Positions 10,161-21,589 of a DNA stretch of 45,125 nt are shown in pieces (position 1 is the first letter of the stretch; each line of letters opens with the position of its first letter). The notes under the pieces were generated by a model. That model was not told where the DNA came from, did not search any database, and saw only the letters and a list, made by a program, of their open reading frames with translations. Location: assembly GCA_003427395.1 (NCBI GenBank), contig BFEA01000302.1:430904-476028 (forward strand). Direction: 5' to 3'. Origin of the DNA: Chara braunii. Its lineage: Eukaryota > Streptophyta > Charophyceae > Charales > Characeae. The position numbers and the translations under genes are program-made.

Positions 10161-11690
10161 TATATATGATGATCCTACTTAATTGACTGCTTGAAGTATG
10201 ACGCGTTGAAGGACAGCGTAGTGAAAACACTGGAACAATAAATCATTCCCACAAAAGTAATGTGACTTTCGCTTAGAAACTAACGACTTGTCTTTTTTTG
10301 AAAAATTGAAAGAAAAGGGGAGAAAAGTAATGAGAACTCATCAGGGGAAGTCATATCATTACAATTATGAGAAAATAACCTAAGAGAGAGAATGCGCGTA
10401 GAAACGAAAAAGAGTCTGATAGAAAAGAAACTTAACCGCACAAAATGAGTTTCCAAAATGGGTACCTTACAAACCGGCTTGTGTAAAGCAAGCTGCAGAC
10501 ACAGTCTGCAGACAAGTAGAGAGAGATCATTAGGAAAAGTTAGAATTAAACTTTTCATTAAGCATTCATTTGGGTGAAGACCGAAGGAACCTGAAGAAGC
10601 AAACTTCGGAAAAGAAAGGTAGGAGAGAGAAAAGAGGAAAGAATGTTGAAATTTGTGGTCTGTGTTTGTGCAGATCCCGAATACCGGGGTATTGCCGAGA
10701 AAAAAAGACTTTTTAAAAGTTTGTGGATCTATTGCATGTTGCATATTTTCACCTGTACAAACAGATCGGTTTAGATGATTCAACTATTGTTCGGCTTGAT
10801 ACCACTCCTAAAGGTGAACCCCTGCAGGCAGACAAAATTTATCTTGTGTCATAATGACTAAAAAGTCATAATCGCTCTTGAGGGTCATTTGTGTGCAGTG
10901 AGGGGGGTTGGGCACAGATGCGTCACAAAAGTTGAAAGGAATGTTGGGAGAGGGTTAGGGGAGTGAGGGACAAGTATAAAAAACATATGTTGATTGCATT
11001 TAGCGCATGACATGTGTATATTGTTCTGCATCTGTTAAGGTTTTTTTGTCAAGGAGTTCATTTCTTTTCTTCTAAGTATTTACCTGTGCATTGCGAGTGG
11101 TACGTACATCTCATTGGAAACACCATGACTGTGAGAATGTGACTTATTCACCTACATTACCCTCGTTACGCTCATATATATGTCTAAGTCTTAAAGAATA
11201 AGAGGAGAGCGGTAAATTTGGTTGTCGGGTCTTGTCTCAGATAGATCTTAGGGAGGTTACTGGTAAACAGACCGAAGGAAACAGGGTCCTCTTTGAATTT
11301 TATTAGTTAAACGGTTAGGTCCGCAATAGTGAGACTGTCGTCCGTTGTGGGATGCTAGAAACCCTCTATCACATTGAAAGGTTTCCCTTACTTTATTACT
11401 GTCATTATGAGCGAAACGTAAAGGATCTTGTCTGCTTAGACATCATCAGCCAACGAGAAGTCTGATAAATTTTCCTTCAAATACTAGCGAAACCCCATGT
11501 AATTATAAAGATCGTGAACATTCGTATATATATGAGCATTATTAGACTCATCACTAGTACCCTAGTCCAAAAAGGCTCACATTCCAAATCATTATGCGGA
11601 CTCTGAAACGGTGGGGCGCTTATATGGGCATTACGCTTTCTCCACAGCACCAAACGGTTATGGGATAAGGAGTCTTATTGTAAAGTTCAT
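10161..11690. other. no recognisable gene
   Basis: This stretch contains the longest ATG-initiated frame without Ns (10280-10783, minus). Its product is rich in Leu, Phe and Ser, has no recognisable domain and lacks codon or homology support. A perfect palindromic hairpin CTGCAGAC/GTCTGCAG lies near 10492-10512. Otherwise I see nothing. Confidence 0.5.
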
Positions 11691-12065
11691 CTTATTTTCA
11701 CGAGAGTCCATGTGCTACAACGAATAGAAAAGCCCTCGGTCGATCCACCTCTGGCACGACATACTAAAAGTCGCCACATGTGGGTCGGTAGCTCAGCAGG
11801 GATCATACCCCTACTTGAGGGTGGTGACAGACCCTTGAGTAGAAGGAAGTTGTCCTCTCACGGAGTTGACAAATGTCGCTAGGCACCGTGAGGAGTATAA
11901 TTGGCGCACACATCCAGAGTGGAACATTGTGGGTGGGTTATAGCAAAACAAATTCCTGCGTGACACCGCCGTGAAGGTCTAACGCTTGCGACCGTTGTCG
12001 CACTTTTCCCGGGTCGGACCACTTCTGGCTACTGGAAAGCCAACAGGTTGTCACGCAGGATTTTG
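11690..12065 (-). mobile_element. M1 module remnant, lone copy E
   Basis: It is a minus-strand M1 recognised by GTGCTACAACGAAT, CCCTCGGTCGATCCACCTCT, GGTGGTGACAG and TTCCTGCGTGACACCGCC. It is more diverged than the other copies in the CCCTA hairpin. TAGCTCAGCAGG at 11789-11800 (plus strand) is an exact match to the Pol III A-box consensus. No M2-M5 follows on its downstream side. Confidence 0.6.
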
Positions 12066-12720
12066 TTGATGTTTGCAATAAATAAATAAATTAAATAAAG
12101 CAAATCCCTTCCTGTTGTGTGCGTTCGACTTCGAGCGAGACCCTTCATTTCCGGGTTTCGTCGGTCCTCGGTCTTAGGAATCTTTAATTATGATTCGAAA
12201 AAACAGATACAATCATGCAATTATAAGAACTGAATAATCAAATAGCATGCATGCACATCATAATATCATTTAGGATAGAGAACTGTGATATGAGTAGGCA
12301 ATAATTGAAAAGAGATCAAGAGGCAGGACACTGACCAACTTGACAAGACAAGATCAATCAACTCATGGGAGAGAAGAGGAGAGTTATTTATCGCATGAAG
12401 GTCACAAAATGGCAGACAGAACATAGAACCATGATCTTTGTAGTTCAGCTCTCTCTCTCTCCTCTCTAAAGATCATATCATACTCAAATATCAGACAATA
12501 GTTAGTACGTTGTCCAATGATCCTTGAGTGAGTCCGCATACTGTTGACCTGTACTTGAGAGAAGGTCTGCTGCGCCCTGTATCTGATGATTGTGCTCAAG
12601 TCATGAGTTTGCTCTTCTCAATATATCTGTCATGTTCAAGAAGATCTTATCTTGACTCCGTTGTCCTTAAACAACTTACTTATCACATGATCGGTCTTAC
12701 TGAATACTGATGACATTCAC
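12066..12720. other. no recognisable gene
   Basis: The sequence is AT-rich, with a short CT tract near 12451-12470. Nothing gene-like or repeated was seen. Confidence 0.4.
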
Positions 12721-12945
12721 AGTGTCGTCCTTGCTTTCACCAAGAGAACTCGTTATGACCAGCACTATTGTTGTTGTCACCGAGATTGCCCGTTATGACC
12801 ATCATCATTGCTGCTATCACCGAGATAGCCCGTTGTGACCAGCATCGTTGCTGCTATCACCGAGATTGTCCGTTGGGCCGTTGTGACCAACATCGTTGCT
12901 GCTACCATCGGGACCTCCCGCTGTGACCAGCACTATGTCCCCTAA
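12720..12945. repeat. tandem repeat of about 50 bp
   Basis: Four to five units of CCGTTRTGACCAGCATCRTTG followed by CTGCTATCACCGAGATWG. Unit length varies from 46 to 56 bp, and the last unit is diverged. Confidence 0.75.
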
Positions 12946-12949
12946 TAAT

Positions 12950-13610
12950 TGGATCTGCTGAGAGTAAATTGAGAATATTGATTGAGTCCACTGAATTTGG
13001 ACTTATTGAAACTGAAAATTGAATTCACTGAAGTTTATTTGAGCTTACCAACAATGGGTTGAATTCATCGAAAATTGAACGAAGCTCACTGAGACTGATT
13101 CGAGCTTACTGAGATCGAACTGAACTCATGGAATCTGGTATGAATTGCGTGAGATAGAGATGTTTTAACAGAGTCTGAAATAAACTCACTCAAATTGAAA
13201 TCAACTTTCTGAGATGAAACCAAAATCATTGTGTTTGGTTAGAGTTTATTGAATACCCTGAAAACTGATATGAACTTGTGGAGATTAGGTCCACCAAATT
13301 AAGCTTATTGAAACTGAGATGAAGTCACTGATATAGCACTCAAAAGTGAACTGAAAACCTTTTGAGAAACCTCACTTAGATCTTAATTTTTTAGATTAAA
13401 CTATACTTGTCGAGACAGAACCAAGTTCACCGATTCCGAACTGAAACTACTGAAAACTGAAGTGATTGCGTCGAGTCTGGATTGAGCTCTGCCGAAACTG
13501 AATTGAGCACTGACCCGAAACTCCTGTGAAATCTTGCTAAATTTTGACATGAACCTACCATAATTATGGATATTTGACTGGAGTTTATTGTGTTGCTGCT
13601 TCCGAGTTCC
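12950..13610. repeat. degenerate short-period repeat
   Basis: Variations on CTGAGATTGAACTGAACTCA recur every 20-30 bases across about 650 bp, in one orientation. It reads as a decayed minisatellite. It has no frame preserved throughout. Confidence 0.5.
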
Positions 13611-13644
13611 AATGAGTCTACGTGATAGCTTGAATCTGATCTCG

Positions 13645-13674
13645 CAGTGTGAATTGAGTTTTCAATTCACACTG
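13645..13674. repeat. perfect 13-bp hairpin
   Basis: CAGTGTGAATTGA at 13645-13657 pairs exactly with TCAATTCACACTG at 13662-13674 across a four-base loop. It sits between the degenerate repeat and the CTGAAGTGG-type element. Confidence 0.8.
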
Positions 13675-13739
13675 TGAATCATGTTGCTGCTTCTGAGACT
13701 CCGAGTCAACACAAGCGGTTATCGAGTAGCTGAAAATTC

Positions 13740-14166
13740 AGGAATGAAAATTATGAAGTGAGAGTTTGGGCAGTGTGAAAATCATGAATGGTCCTGAAGT
13801 GGTGAAAGGTCCGAAGACACTGAAAACCACCTGTTTAGGCAGGCTGCATTCTAAAGTGGTGAAGGGTGTCCTGAAGTGGTCAAGTGAGAGTTTTAGGCAG
13901 TCTGAAAATCTTGAATGGTCCTGAAGTGGTGAAAGGTCCGAAGACCATGAAAACCACCCTTCACCACTTGAGAATGCAGCCTGCCTAAACAGGTGGTTTT
14001 CAGGGTCTTTGGAACTTTCACCACTTCAGTACCATTCAGGATTTTCAGACTTGAATGGTCCTGAAGTGGTGAAAGGTCCGAAGACCCTGAAAACCACCTG
14101 TTTAGGCAGGCTGCATCCTAAAGTGGCGAAGGGTGTCCGCAAGTGGTGATAAAAAATACGACTGTT
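13740..14166. repeat. CTGAAGTGG-type repeat, second copy
   Basis: Three direct units of about 125 bp surround one inverted unit (about 13955-14045), giving a large foldback. The units and the end TACGACTGTTGTTAACC match 3630-3866. After GTTAACC the two loci share only TTCTCTCC and then differ. No matching opposite terminus is seen on the left. Confidence 0.65.
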
Positions 14167-14500
14167 GTTAACCTTCTCTCCGAGTCAACTGATTTTCCTA
14201 TTACTAAGTCTTGACAGACTTCACTCTATAGTTCTTAAACCTCTAGTCCTGAGGCTGTCAAATCGTCAAGCACTTTGTCCTACTACCCTGTGTCTGGGAG
14301 GGGTTGTTAAGCATTGACAATTCTGTTGAGTAATCCAGACTGGTGAGTCTTGCACTCTGATTAATGTATTCGTGATAGGTAATGTTTTTCAATATTGTAC
14401 TGAAGTTCCACAAAGAATGTACCTCTCACTAATCCGAAGCTCTGCCGGATTCTCATCTCACATTAGGATCCCTATGAGAACTCGTCTTCAAAGTTGTAGT
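14167..14500. other. no recognisable feature
   Basis: Unique-looking sequence between two repeat families. No gene or repeat was recognised. Confidence 0.4.
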
Positions 14501-14870
14501 GTTCTTCTCATTTAGATGCTGTACAAAAGCACGGTCTAACTGCGTGTGGAATAGGGGTGTCGTCTCTGCACAAATACCACACGGGGTCTTAATCCGCAGA
14601 CAATTGGTATACGGAGTGGACCTACACCCCGTTAACTTGTATATTGTAGGGGATGTGGTAGCTTGCTATTCCCCCTCCAGGCCCCCCCCCCACCTTTTGT
14701 ACACTGCACATGAGACAACAGTTCACCGTTTTTTACCTCATATATTGCACCGGTGTGTAGACTGCGCTTCCCCTGTTCGAACAATGCATGGGGGTGCAAC
14801 ATGTACAGTCCCTGCTCATATGTTGTGCAAGGGTGCAACAAGCATGTGACCGTGAATCGGAAGCCGCACA
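14500..14870. repeat. array of CCCCTGTTC..GGGG hairpins, part 1
   Basis: Units of 45-70 bp resemble those at 16080-16420 and 17290-17530. Each has CCCYTGTTCxAAxx near its start and CAxGGGGTGCAGTC near its return arm. At 14773-14800 the loop is the palindrome TGTTCGAACA. Reading frames across it are short and look artificial. Confidence 0.5.
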
Positions 14871-16080
14871 TCTGAGAAAATCATGCACGCACGATAATTT
14901 TTTATTATGTCTAAACCTTGATGAATTAAAAATCCGAACAGTCAAACTCTTAGTATTGAAGTCTCCTCTATTGATATATTATCCGATCTTTGATTGATGT
15001 CACGAATCAATTGTTATTGACGTTAATCCATCACGGAGTTAAAAACCTGTACGGAAACTGAGGCATTTTGAATGGCTACTGGCAGTAGAAACTCCCTTTG
15101 TGAACTTCCCCACCAAATGTTCAGTCTTACTGAGAATCATGGAGCCTTTTCATGGCTACCATGAAACGTTTATCATAGTTCAAGTGGCATGCGTGACATG
15201 TGAGGCTGCCCTGCTTTTTCTACTAGAACGATACCAAACTCTTGTTGAAAATGCTTTGAGACCTCACCTAACTTTACTATTTTCTAAGTCTCGCTGCACA
15301 CACTGGTTTTCTGAGGTTTTACTGAGTTCGGCTTTCTCTGAGATATCACATATTATACTTTTTTTTAGGTCTCCCTTAATCTGTCGTTCTCTGAGATCTC
15401 GCAGACCTACTATTTCCTTAGTTTTAATTAGGTCTGTAGTTTTCTAACCATTGACTCATTTTACCGTTCTCTTTCTAAACTTGTCATTCCCCCAAGATCC
15501 ACACTCAATCTGCACCGAATTCCACCAAAGTAATACTATCTGAAGATTACGCAACAGAGCTCTGAGTTGTGTACTGAAAGTGGGAGTGAAAACCGCTTGC
15601 CATATCAGAGTTGTTTCGCAAAGTTTCCAAATCCCGAGTTATAGCTGAAGGAAGATCAGTTTTTCCCGAGTCTGATTTGTCCTCTGAGTTACGTCCATTT
15701 TTTCGTGTATAAACCACCCACTTTGTGTACTGTCTGCCTTTCTGAGCCAAAACTGCTTATGACGTGTCTGATTTGGCCATTTGTGCAGAAATATGACACA
15801 CACGTTGCATATCCATGTCCTTTCCTCTCCTAGGTACAGACGCACTAACTGTCTTTGTATATATGCAAACTTTGCAAGGGTTCCGGTTAACTTCTAATGA
15901 GCGATCTGTTCCACGGGAGTAACATTTTGGTATAGAGTGCTCAAATTGATCACCGAGGCATCACTTACTTCATTCCACATTTGAGTTAAGCACCCAAAAC
16001 AGTCTTACCCTCACCCATGTAATTACAGCACGAGGGTTTTGATCCAAACACTGCCCATCTGACTACTACGCCAGGGGTCC
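14870..16080. other. no recognisable gene
   Basis: Mixed-composition sequence without protein domains. At 16020-16085 the minus strand has TGGCGTAGTAGTCAGATGGG followed by GGATCAAAACC, weakly like Pol III A and B boxes. This resembles the pair at the window's left edge but is too poor to call a tRNA or SINE. Confidence 0.35.
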
Positions 16081-16420
16081 TCATTTAGTCTCTGCCTGTC
16101 CAGATACTACACGGGGTGCAGCTCTGCCTATCCCCTGTTCGAATAGAACACGAGGTTCGACCCTATGCATGTCCTGTTCATGTACAACACAAGGGAAGGG
16201 GGGGGGGGGGCAGTCTGCTTACCCGCTTGCACTAATACAGTCCAACGGTGCAGTCTGCACACTCCCTGTTCAAATGCAACATAGGGATGCAACCATCTGT
16301 AGACCCTATTCATATACAGGGAGATGCAAAATACTACTCATATTCAATTACTACACAGGGGTGTAGTCTATACTTTCCCTATTCGATTACAGCACAGGGG
16401 TACAGTCTACATGGAAGAAG
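16080..16420. repeat. array of CCCCTGTTC..GGGG hairpins, part 2
   Basis: About six units. Examples are TGTTCGAATAGAACA at 16136-16150 and CCCTATTCGATTACAGCACAGGGG near 16377-16400, given here as arms CCCTATTC and CACAGGGG. A long G run follows at about 16198. Related single hairpins with GAATAGAG/CTCTATTC arms occur in copies B and C (39812, 40854 and 30083). Confidence 0.55.
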
Positions 16421-16559
16421 AAAATTATCGAATATTATATCCGTTCACCCAATCAATGTCATGGTTGGACACTCAACTATGTTTCAAGAATCACATACCT
16501 TCAGCATTCTGACATTTCAAAAATTAAATAAATAAATAATAGTGATTTACATTGTCAAT

Positions 16560-18070
16560 CAGCAAAACAGCGAAAAATGCAAACCTCCCACAAAGCTTGT
16601 ATGACTCCGTTGATTTCTCATGGTTCAGCACCAGGCCGTGTACCCCAATCACAGAATAACAGTCTTGAAATAGTTAGAAACTAAAAGTAAATAAATAACC
16701 ACTTGACAACGCTCAGAATCATGGGATTTGATGCTTTAAATATTAAAAAAAAACTTAAAAAAAAGAAATAAATAATAAATATTTTCCTCAACCAATCAGC
16801 GAAGAAACAATATGCAGTCCTCTCAAAAGTGCACTTGTGGCTCCGCTGATTGACTGTGATTGGGCTGCTGGTAAGGGTATCATCCAATCATAGGATTTAA
16901 TATCTTGACACATCTCGAAAATAATTAACGAATTTTCTCAAGCAAAATGCCCCATCTATGGTAGGGGGCATCAAGACATGTAACCGGCCTTCACTTAGGG
17001 CTGCACATGCTGCTCACTACAACAGTGATTAAAATTAATTCAAATAAATTAGTAGTTATTCCAAGAAAATATTTTCCCTATCTCCGAGGGCGGCAATGTA
17101 TATGATTAGCCTTTGCTTAGGGTTGAGTTTTACGCCCACTTGTGTCATGATCCGACCAAAGAGCCTAAACACCAATCAAAGTTGGATACGAGCAAACTAA
17201 ACAACTATTTATGTCAAACAAAATACTCTCTTTTGTGGAAGAAGGCAGCGATGTGTCTAATCAGCTTGCACTAAGGGAGCGCGTGCTACCCATTGATCAG
17301 TCTATAGAAATAAACTTGACGAAGGGGTGCGGCCTGCATGGCCCCTGTTCGAATAGAACAAGGGGTTTGCAGCTCTCTACGTCGCTCATGCTCAAATAGA
17401 ACACAGGGACGCAGCTTTGTGTTGCCTCCTTTCGAATATAGCACGGGTTGTTGCCTATACCCCATTGTTCAAATACTAAACAGGGGTTCAAGTTGCGCAC
17501 TCCCTCTTCTTTGCAGTGCGTGACGCAGATCACCCTTGATTTTTATTAATTTCAATAAAATTAAAATCAGAAAATATACTCGATGAGCGGGCAGCGTAGC
17601 ACTCAGTCGGCCACTGTAGAGTAGTCAAGTAATAATCTCCTGATCACGCAATCAATATCCCAATTATAGAAAAGGAATTGAGTATCAAGTCGCTTATGAG
17701 CAGCATGTGACAAGGGTTGACCTTCACTTAGGATCGCCACACACGCTGCCCACTGCAATGTGAACATGCCAAGATCACTCTACCACAGTATCAGTTACTC
17801 AGCTTAAAGTACTATATAAATGAAATGAGATTAAATACTAAAAGGTCTGTGAACCATATGCTGCAATGGCCGCCTTCACTTAAGGGCTGTCTCATACCGC
17901 TCACAGCAGTGTCACCAATTGGAGACCAATTAAATAATATTTCACTTCCAAAAATAAATAAAAAAATAAAAATAAAATAATATGATAAAATTAACAAATA
18001 AATACGCATGTGATCGTGAGCAGCATGCTGCCTTCACTTAGGGCTGCCGCATGCTACATATTCTAATGTG
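16560..18070. repeat. degenerate array with CCTTCACTTAGGGCTG loops
   Basis: At least five units share the core CCTTCACTTAGGGCTGC between paired arms that differ. Examples are CATGT/ACATG (16977-17009), CAGCATGTG/CACACGCTG (17701-17748) and AGCATG/CATGCT (18022-18055). AT-rich linkers separate them. A longer degenerate unit with TCCGYTGATT and ATGGTT or GTGATTGGG recurs at about 16610 and 16850. Confidence 0.55.
17290..17530. repeat. array of CCCCTGTTC..GGGG hairpins, part 3
   Basis: Four units lie inside the CTTCACTTAGGG-type array. The best is CCCCTGTTC/GAACAAGGGG at 17342-17365. The return arms of later units are less complementary. Confidence 0.5.
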
Positions 18071-18149
18071 ATGAAGTGAATAGCGACTTGATCACCAGAC
18101 CAACATGCCTCATTTTGGAAAGTCAATCAGCAATAATCGTATGTATATG

Positions 18150-18230
18150 TCTATATATATATGTCTTCTTCTCTCTCTCTGCCTACGGTTTACCGGGCAG
18201 TTCTGTTTGGGATGATATATATATATATTA
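18150..18230 (+). ncRNA. hammerhead locus copy lacking the catalytic core
   Basis: In the same sense as the minus strand of 33444-33577, it has a TA tract, a CT-rich run, CTGCC..CGGTTTACCGGGCAG, TTCTGTTTGGGAT and a second TA tract. The stretch corresponding to CTGATGA, stem II and GAAA is absent, so it cannot be a hammerhead. Its GGGAT complements the AUCUC next to the core in the other copy, which helps define the ancestral stem I. Confidence 0.5.
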
Positions 18231-18605
18231 ATGAGAGATCAAAAGGTAGTCAGATCAGAACCCATTTGAACCCCATGCATATACAGGAGGGAAACTAAGG
18301 TTCCTCTCTCTGGTTCTCCTTTTATTCTACACTGAACTTCAAAGGGAGCCGAGGAGAACCGCTCGTACCTCAAAGTGGTGATCACATGTCTGACTCTTAT
18401 GATGTCTAAACTTTGTCAGAATGAAAATTGCAACAGTCAATCTCCGCATTTTTAAGTGCCCTAGAAACGTGCGGAAACCGATCTCCAAAACATGCCTGCA
18501 ATCAAAAGTTATGATTATCAATATACCACAGTGTCAGAATTTCATACGGAAACTCCATGCCAGACTCTCTCAACTTTTTCCCCACTTCTCCGTCAGGCAG
18601 GTATC

Positions 18606-18610
<5 letters not shown>

Positions 18611-18674
<64 letters not shown>

Positions 18675-18762
18675 NNNNNNNNNNNNNNNNNNNNNNNNNN
18701 NNNNNNNNNNNNNNNNNNNNNNNNNNNNNNNNNNNNNNNNNNNNNNNNNNNNNNNNNNNNNN

Positions 18763-18851
<89 letters not shown>
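18611..18851. repeat. CT microsatellite spanning an assembly gap
   Basis: A pure CT dinucleotide run is interrupted by 88 N at 18675-18762, so true length is unknown. Frames made of Leu-Ser or Arg-Glu repeats across it are artefacts. Confidence 0.97.
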
Positions 18852-18854
<3 letters not shown>

Positions 18855-19386
18855 ACAGCAAGCAGGCTTAAGTTCACTACAATGGATCTAGTCAATCTTC
18901 AGTACAAAAGTGGCAGTTTAGCTTCTCGTCCTAGTGCCCAATTTGCAGGTCTCTCTCTCTCCCCCGGTGTGCTAACACACAGACTAGGTGCATAACGGTT
19001 TCTCTGAATCAATCACCGATTGAGGACGTGGGAGTGAACCTTTTGCATGAACACTTAAAGATACATCACCAAGTTTAAAGAATGAGAATGAATGTTCCTC
19101 AAAAATAGAAACTGTTGCGTTTACTTAATTGCTTATTTATTTCCCCTCAATTGAGAACGGGCATCATCTTAGCATACATGTTTGCGTTGACTGTAGTTCG
19201 CTTGCTCACGTGAACGGACAGGAATCGGCGCCAGTTTCTTGGTCTACATACATCTGGTGTGTTGTCCATGGTCCGCCTGATTTACACTTCACGAGTGCGC
19301 ATCCCTCACCTGATTACTTATCTCACATCTATCCAGCGAGCTGCTTTACCCAATCACAACGACATCAATACAGGCACTTGCTGTTG
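18852..19386. other. no recognisable gene
   Basis: It contains a GTGTG/CACAC hairpin near 18966 but no other structure. It is the left flank of hairpin-string copy A. Confidence 0.4.
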
Positions 19387-19900
19387 AGCGCATCGGTCCG
19401 GCACCGCACCAGGGCAGCGCGGGACCCTCCCGGCCGCGTCACGCAGGAGTTGGTTTAAGTCCTTCGTCGCAAATAATACATGTAGAGTTTCCTTAAGCCA
19501 CTCCGGCCGAGTGCGTCATCCATACCTCTCGCGAGCCCCTACGACAGGATATGGCCTACGCGAGGCACGACTTACCTACACCTTACGGGAGTTGTAACCT
19601 CCCTTTGGTGGGCGTATCCCTGCCAAGCTACCAGTCAACAGTACAAGAGCTAATCAGTTGCAATCACAAAGATGGACCAGCCGAGGGCGTTTCTCGTTCG
19701 TTGTAGCATAGGGGGTACGTGAGGTAATACGCCTCTATCGGACCCGCACGCGAACCGACATCTCGGGGGGCTGAAGTCCCAAGCGCGATTCAGCGTTGGT
19801 CGACTAGGACGCATCCCACACACCACGTGCACACCACTCTAGCAACCACAAGACAACAACACACACACACACACTCACGAAACGACACAACGCAAACAAC
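19387..19900 (+). mobile_element. copy A, M1 module
   Basis: It starts GCGCATCGGTCC with an enlarged start hairpin (GGTCC..GGACC), then GGACCCTCCCGGCCGCGTCA, CTCGCG with an inner CCCTA and TAGGA arm, TAGCATAGGGGGTACG and CGACTAGGACGCATCC. CA-rich microsatellite sequence follows (about 19845-19875). It opens the longest plus-strand string in the window. Confidence 0.75.
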
Positions 19901-19969
19901 GCGACAAAGCTCCTAGCCCCTCGGTAGTCGTCCCATAACTCTCTGATGCGGAAATCGAATAGGCGTCAC

Positions 19970-20290
19970 GCGTGAGACTTTGTATAAAACCGAGCGGACG
20001 CAGGGCTGACTTATATCGACTCGCAATGCAATCGTACGCAAGCAGTCGCAATGATGACGTACTATGTGGTACCCATACTTATGCGGTCCTCGTTGATATC
20101 GAGGGTCACATTCGACACTCAAGTGTCGGCTGACACGCGCCTTGAGGGTTAATCTCTCGAGGCTGGACAACCGCCATGCGAGGTTGAGGACCACACACCC
20201 TCTTCTGCACCCTTATGCAGAGTGGGTGGTACACAGGTTTTACCTGTGGTGGTCACGGACTACAACGTCGAACCATAAAAATCTCTAAAA
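19970..20290 (+). mobile_element. copy A, M2 module
   Basis: Landmarks are ATATCGACTCGCAATGCA, ACGCAAGCAGTCGCAATGAT, a GACACT/AGTGTC hairpin, CTTGAGGGTTAATCTC, ACAACCGCC and CTTCTGCACCCTTATGCAG. It is somewhat shorter than in copies B and C because the segment before CAACTATAAA is reduced. Confidence 0.7.
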
Positions 20291-20930
20291 AGCAAAGGAT
20301 AAAGAATAGGCCGACGGTTCCCCCGCCTAATAAAAATCATAACCCTGGGGCGGCCTCCCCCTTTCTTGCGCGGTGTCGGCGGCCTATAGTAATCCCAAAC
20401 ATTCGCCCATATGTATCGGTCCCTTTTTGATCCCATAACTTTTACACCCTAGGGCGGCGAGACGTCGCGCGCGGGATTCTGATATAAAGTCGCGCAGCTG
20501 CGGGTCAATCTCATACCAACCAACAATGCCAACCTTACGTAGTAATCGCGTCTCCGGCCTCGCGATATTAAATGGCTGAAGGAATATATCGTGAGGGGTT
20601 ACCCCACACAATATTGAACGGCTGAAGGACATGCCGTTCGGCCCTCGCGACATTTCCGCCTTCACGATGGGGTGCCTCGATGGGCAAAGCGAATAGGATC
20701 TGCGAGAGGGAAAATCCCTCCCCTGCAGAGCCTAGGGCTTGGGATGTCCTGGACAAGGACCTTGAATCCCGGCCCAGGACCAACGTCCGACTAAGAGAAT
20801 CCTTAAGAAGCAAAGCAAAATAACAGGAAGGGTCTTCCCTGGGCCTCCTAGTCTTAACCTCTGAGTATGCTCTTTGTGCAGGGGCCCTTTAACCCATGCA
20901 AACACTCATCCCAGGTACACCCATATATAC
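20290..20930. other. copy A, unshared segment between M2 and M3
   Basis: This GC-rich segment has no counterpart at the same place in copies B and D. Copy C has a different segment here, including the hammerhead locus. Internal repeats include TTAAATGGCTGAAGGA and TTGAACGGCTGAAGGA at about 20569 and 20614. No gene was recognised. Confidence 0.4.
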
Positions 20931-21510
20931 ATATAAAAGGGGAAGTATGTGACGATCACTTCTCACAGTCTCACTGAGGTCCCTCACAATAATACGTATA
21001 TATGTGATCGCAGGCAACCAAATTCAGAATCTGATTCACAGCACATACCTGCAATCACATCAACGAGTCAAATCAACAGTTCACGCACTACACGGAGTTA
21101 ACCCCAACCATCTTCGACACTCATACCCCTCGCTTTAGCCATGCAAGCCCCAAACTTTCTGTTCAACCAACCTTAATTAAGTACTCAGTACCTTTGTTAA
21201 ATGACCATTTCATAAAATTCCGGGTGAAACCATAATGAAACAATGAAAATCACCAGGGCTAAAGCCTTTTAGGTTGAGTGTGGAGGGTGAGTTAGAACTG
21301 AGTCGTAAACCGACGAATCGGCAACCGACCTGTTATCAGTGATAACAGAAGATGCTCCTCAAGGGATCAAGCTGAATCTAGTCCTGAGCTTGAATCAGAC
21401 GATCAAGAGGACCTGTAACACATGACAGGTCAATGTCCTAGGCTAAACCTATAAGTTCGTGGAGAACAATCTCCATATCGTGATCTTACCCAAATCACCC
21501 TAGTTAATTA
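20930..21510 (+). mobile_element. copy A, M3 module
   Basis: It matches copies C and D: GACGATCACTTCTCAC, TGCAATCACATCAAC, AAATGACCATTT, AGGGCTAAAGCCTTTTAGG. A perfect hairpin CTGTTATC (21330-21337)/GATAACAG (21341-21348) is also perfect in copy C. Confidence 0.7.
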
Positions 21511-21589
21511 TGTCTAAGCCTACCTCTAAGCAATATGGTAAAATATTCCCTTAGTCAAAGTGAACTTATCTAATCTCCACCTGTCAAAA

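Noticed and set aside
10280-10783. 167-codon minus-strand open frame
   Set aside because: It is the longest ATG frame without Ns, but the product is low-complexity Leu/Phe/Ser-rich with no motif. AG-rich plus-strand composition explains its length.
11440-11460. CTGATGA with a TGTCT/AGACA stem on the minus strand
   Set aside because: It looks like half a hammerhead, but GAAA is replaced by AGAT after the stem and no cleavage triplet or other stems are seen.
16020-16085. tRNA-like or SINE head on the minus strand
   Set aside because: The A-box-like sequence is fair but the B-box has two mismatches and no cloverleaf forms.
18421-18995. Long Leu-Ser and Arg-Glu frames
   Set aside because: They are translations of the CT microsatellite and the N gap.
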